From Planctomycetota bacterium (lineage in GTDB: Bacteria; Planctomycetota; Planctomycetia; Pirellulales; Lacipirellulaceae), in the NCBI GenBank assembly GCA_029259945.1, contig JAJDEF010000020.1, forward strand, positions 1 to 64,000: a DNA stretch of 64,000 nucleotides, written 5' to 3'. Position numbers and translations under genes: made by a program. The notes under the pieces were generated by a model that was given only the letters and a program-made list of their open reading frames with translations, had not been told where the DNA came from and searched no databases. This document shows positions 63,921 through 64,000 of this stretch, in pieces. Positions within the stretch are counted from its first letter, which is position 1; every line of letters starts with the position of its first letter.

Positions 63921-64000
63921 TCAAATCGAGATCGTGCTGGAATACTCACTTTCGAGTCCTGGAACTCCTGTCTGGGCGAACTCTACGGGCACCGCAGAGT
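63921..64000 (-). CDS. Possible C-terminal tail of a gene running off the right edge
   Basis: On the minus strand one frame is open from the right edge for 25 residues (SAVPVEFAQTGVPGLESEYS, STISI) to a TGA at 63921-63923. The composition is protein-like and the gene would be upstream of, and co-directional with, the toroid protein. The piece is too short to identify. Confidence 0.3.
   Translation of the reverse strand, partial: SAVPVEFAQTGVPGLESEYSSTISI

Noticed and set aside
1-64000. tRNA, rRNA and CRISPR arrays
   Set aside because: Looked for cloverleaf-like T-arm sequences, rRNA text and regularly spaced repeats; none found by eye. The intergenic repeats are palindromic and irregularly spaced, not CRISPR.

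Overview
The window looks like chromosomal DNA of a planctomycete, most likely a marine member of the Pirellulales. This is an inference from gene content, not from a marker gene: no rRNA or tRNA gene was recognised. The supporting content is a tetrahydromethanopterin-type cofactor cluster in a bacterium, several PEP-CTERM proteins, a PQQ-like beta-propeller protein, LamG proteins, a sodium-pumping NADH dehydrogenase, and several families of short intergenic palindromic repeats.

Layout. 1-4.4 kb: 5' part of a large secreted beta-helix/LamG protein running off the left edge, a block of nested repeats, a CBS-pair protein and a FabD-like acyltransferase. 4.9-7.9 kb: a PEP-CTERM protein and a convergent membrane-anchored beta-propeller protein separated by a strong terminator. 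8.0-14.6 kb: a co-directional cluster with an unusual SDR protein, a dihydropteroate-synthase-like protein, pabB, pabA, a small membrane protein, a DUF447 protein and beta-RFAP synthase, which together fit the early steps of methanopterin-type C1 carrier synthesis. 14.6-20.6 kb: an outer-membrane barrel protein with a Cys cluster, dapA, pdxJ, a small conserved-looking protein, mgtE and rnc.

21.1-28.8 kb (minus strand): a CzcCBA-like metal RND efflux operon with a His-rich lipoprotein, a Cys/His-rich secreted protein and an inserted four-helix-bundle gene. 29.1-36.4 kb (plus): a complete nqrABCDEF operon ending in apbE, where the ApbE protein carries a C-terminal NqrM-like domain; a CRP/FNR-type palindrome lies in front of it. 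36.4-38.6 kb: a sugar transferase with a degenerate GGDEF-like N-terminus, divergent from an intact PAS-GGDEF diguanylate cyclase. 38.8-48.3 kb: a CusBAC-like copper/silver RND operon with many Cys-rich metal-binding modules, then a small lipoprotein and a DUF2156 protein. 48.3-50.1 kb: polX.

50.2-55.9 kb: an orphan sigma-54 activator without a receiver, a separate pseudo-receiver lacking the phospho-acceptor Asp, sigma-54-like -24/-12 boxes in front of both, a tiny uncertain ORF, then four PEP-CTERM genes in a row. 56.0-60.5 kb (minus): a third RND permease/adaptor pair. 60.7-64 kb: a DUF167 protein and YggS (overlapping), a repeat-rich gap, a membrane-anchored terpene-cyclase-fold protein, and possibly the tail of another gene at the right edge.

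Best candidates for something new: the ApbE-NqrM fusion, the sigma-54 activator/pseudo-receiver pair next to the PEP-CTERM array, the catalytically altered SDR in the methanopterin cluster, and the sugar transferase with a GGDEF-like domain facing a diguanylate cyclase. All coordinates and motifs were read by eye; domain calls rest on recognised motifs, not on database searches.
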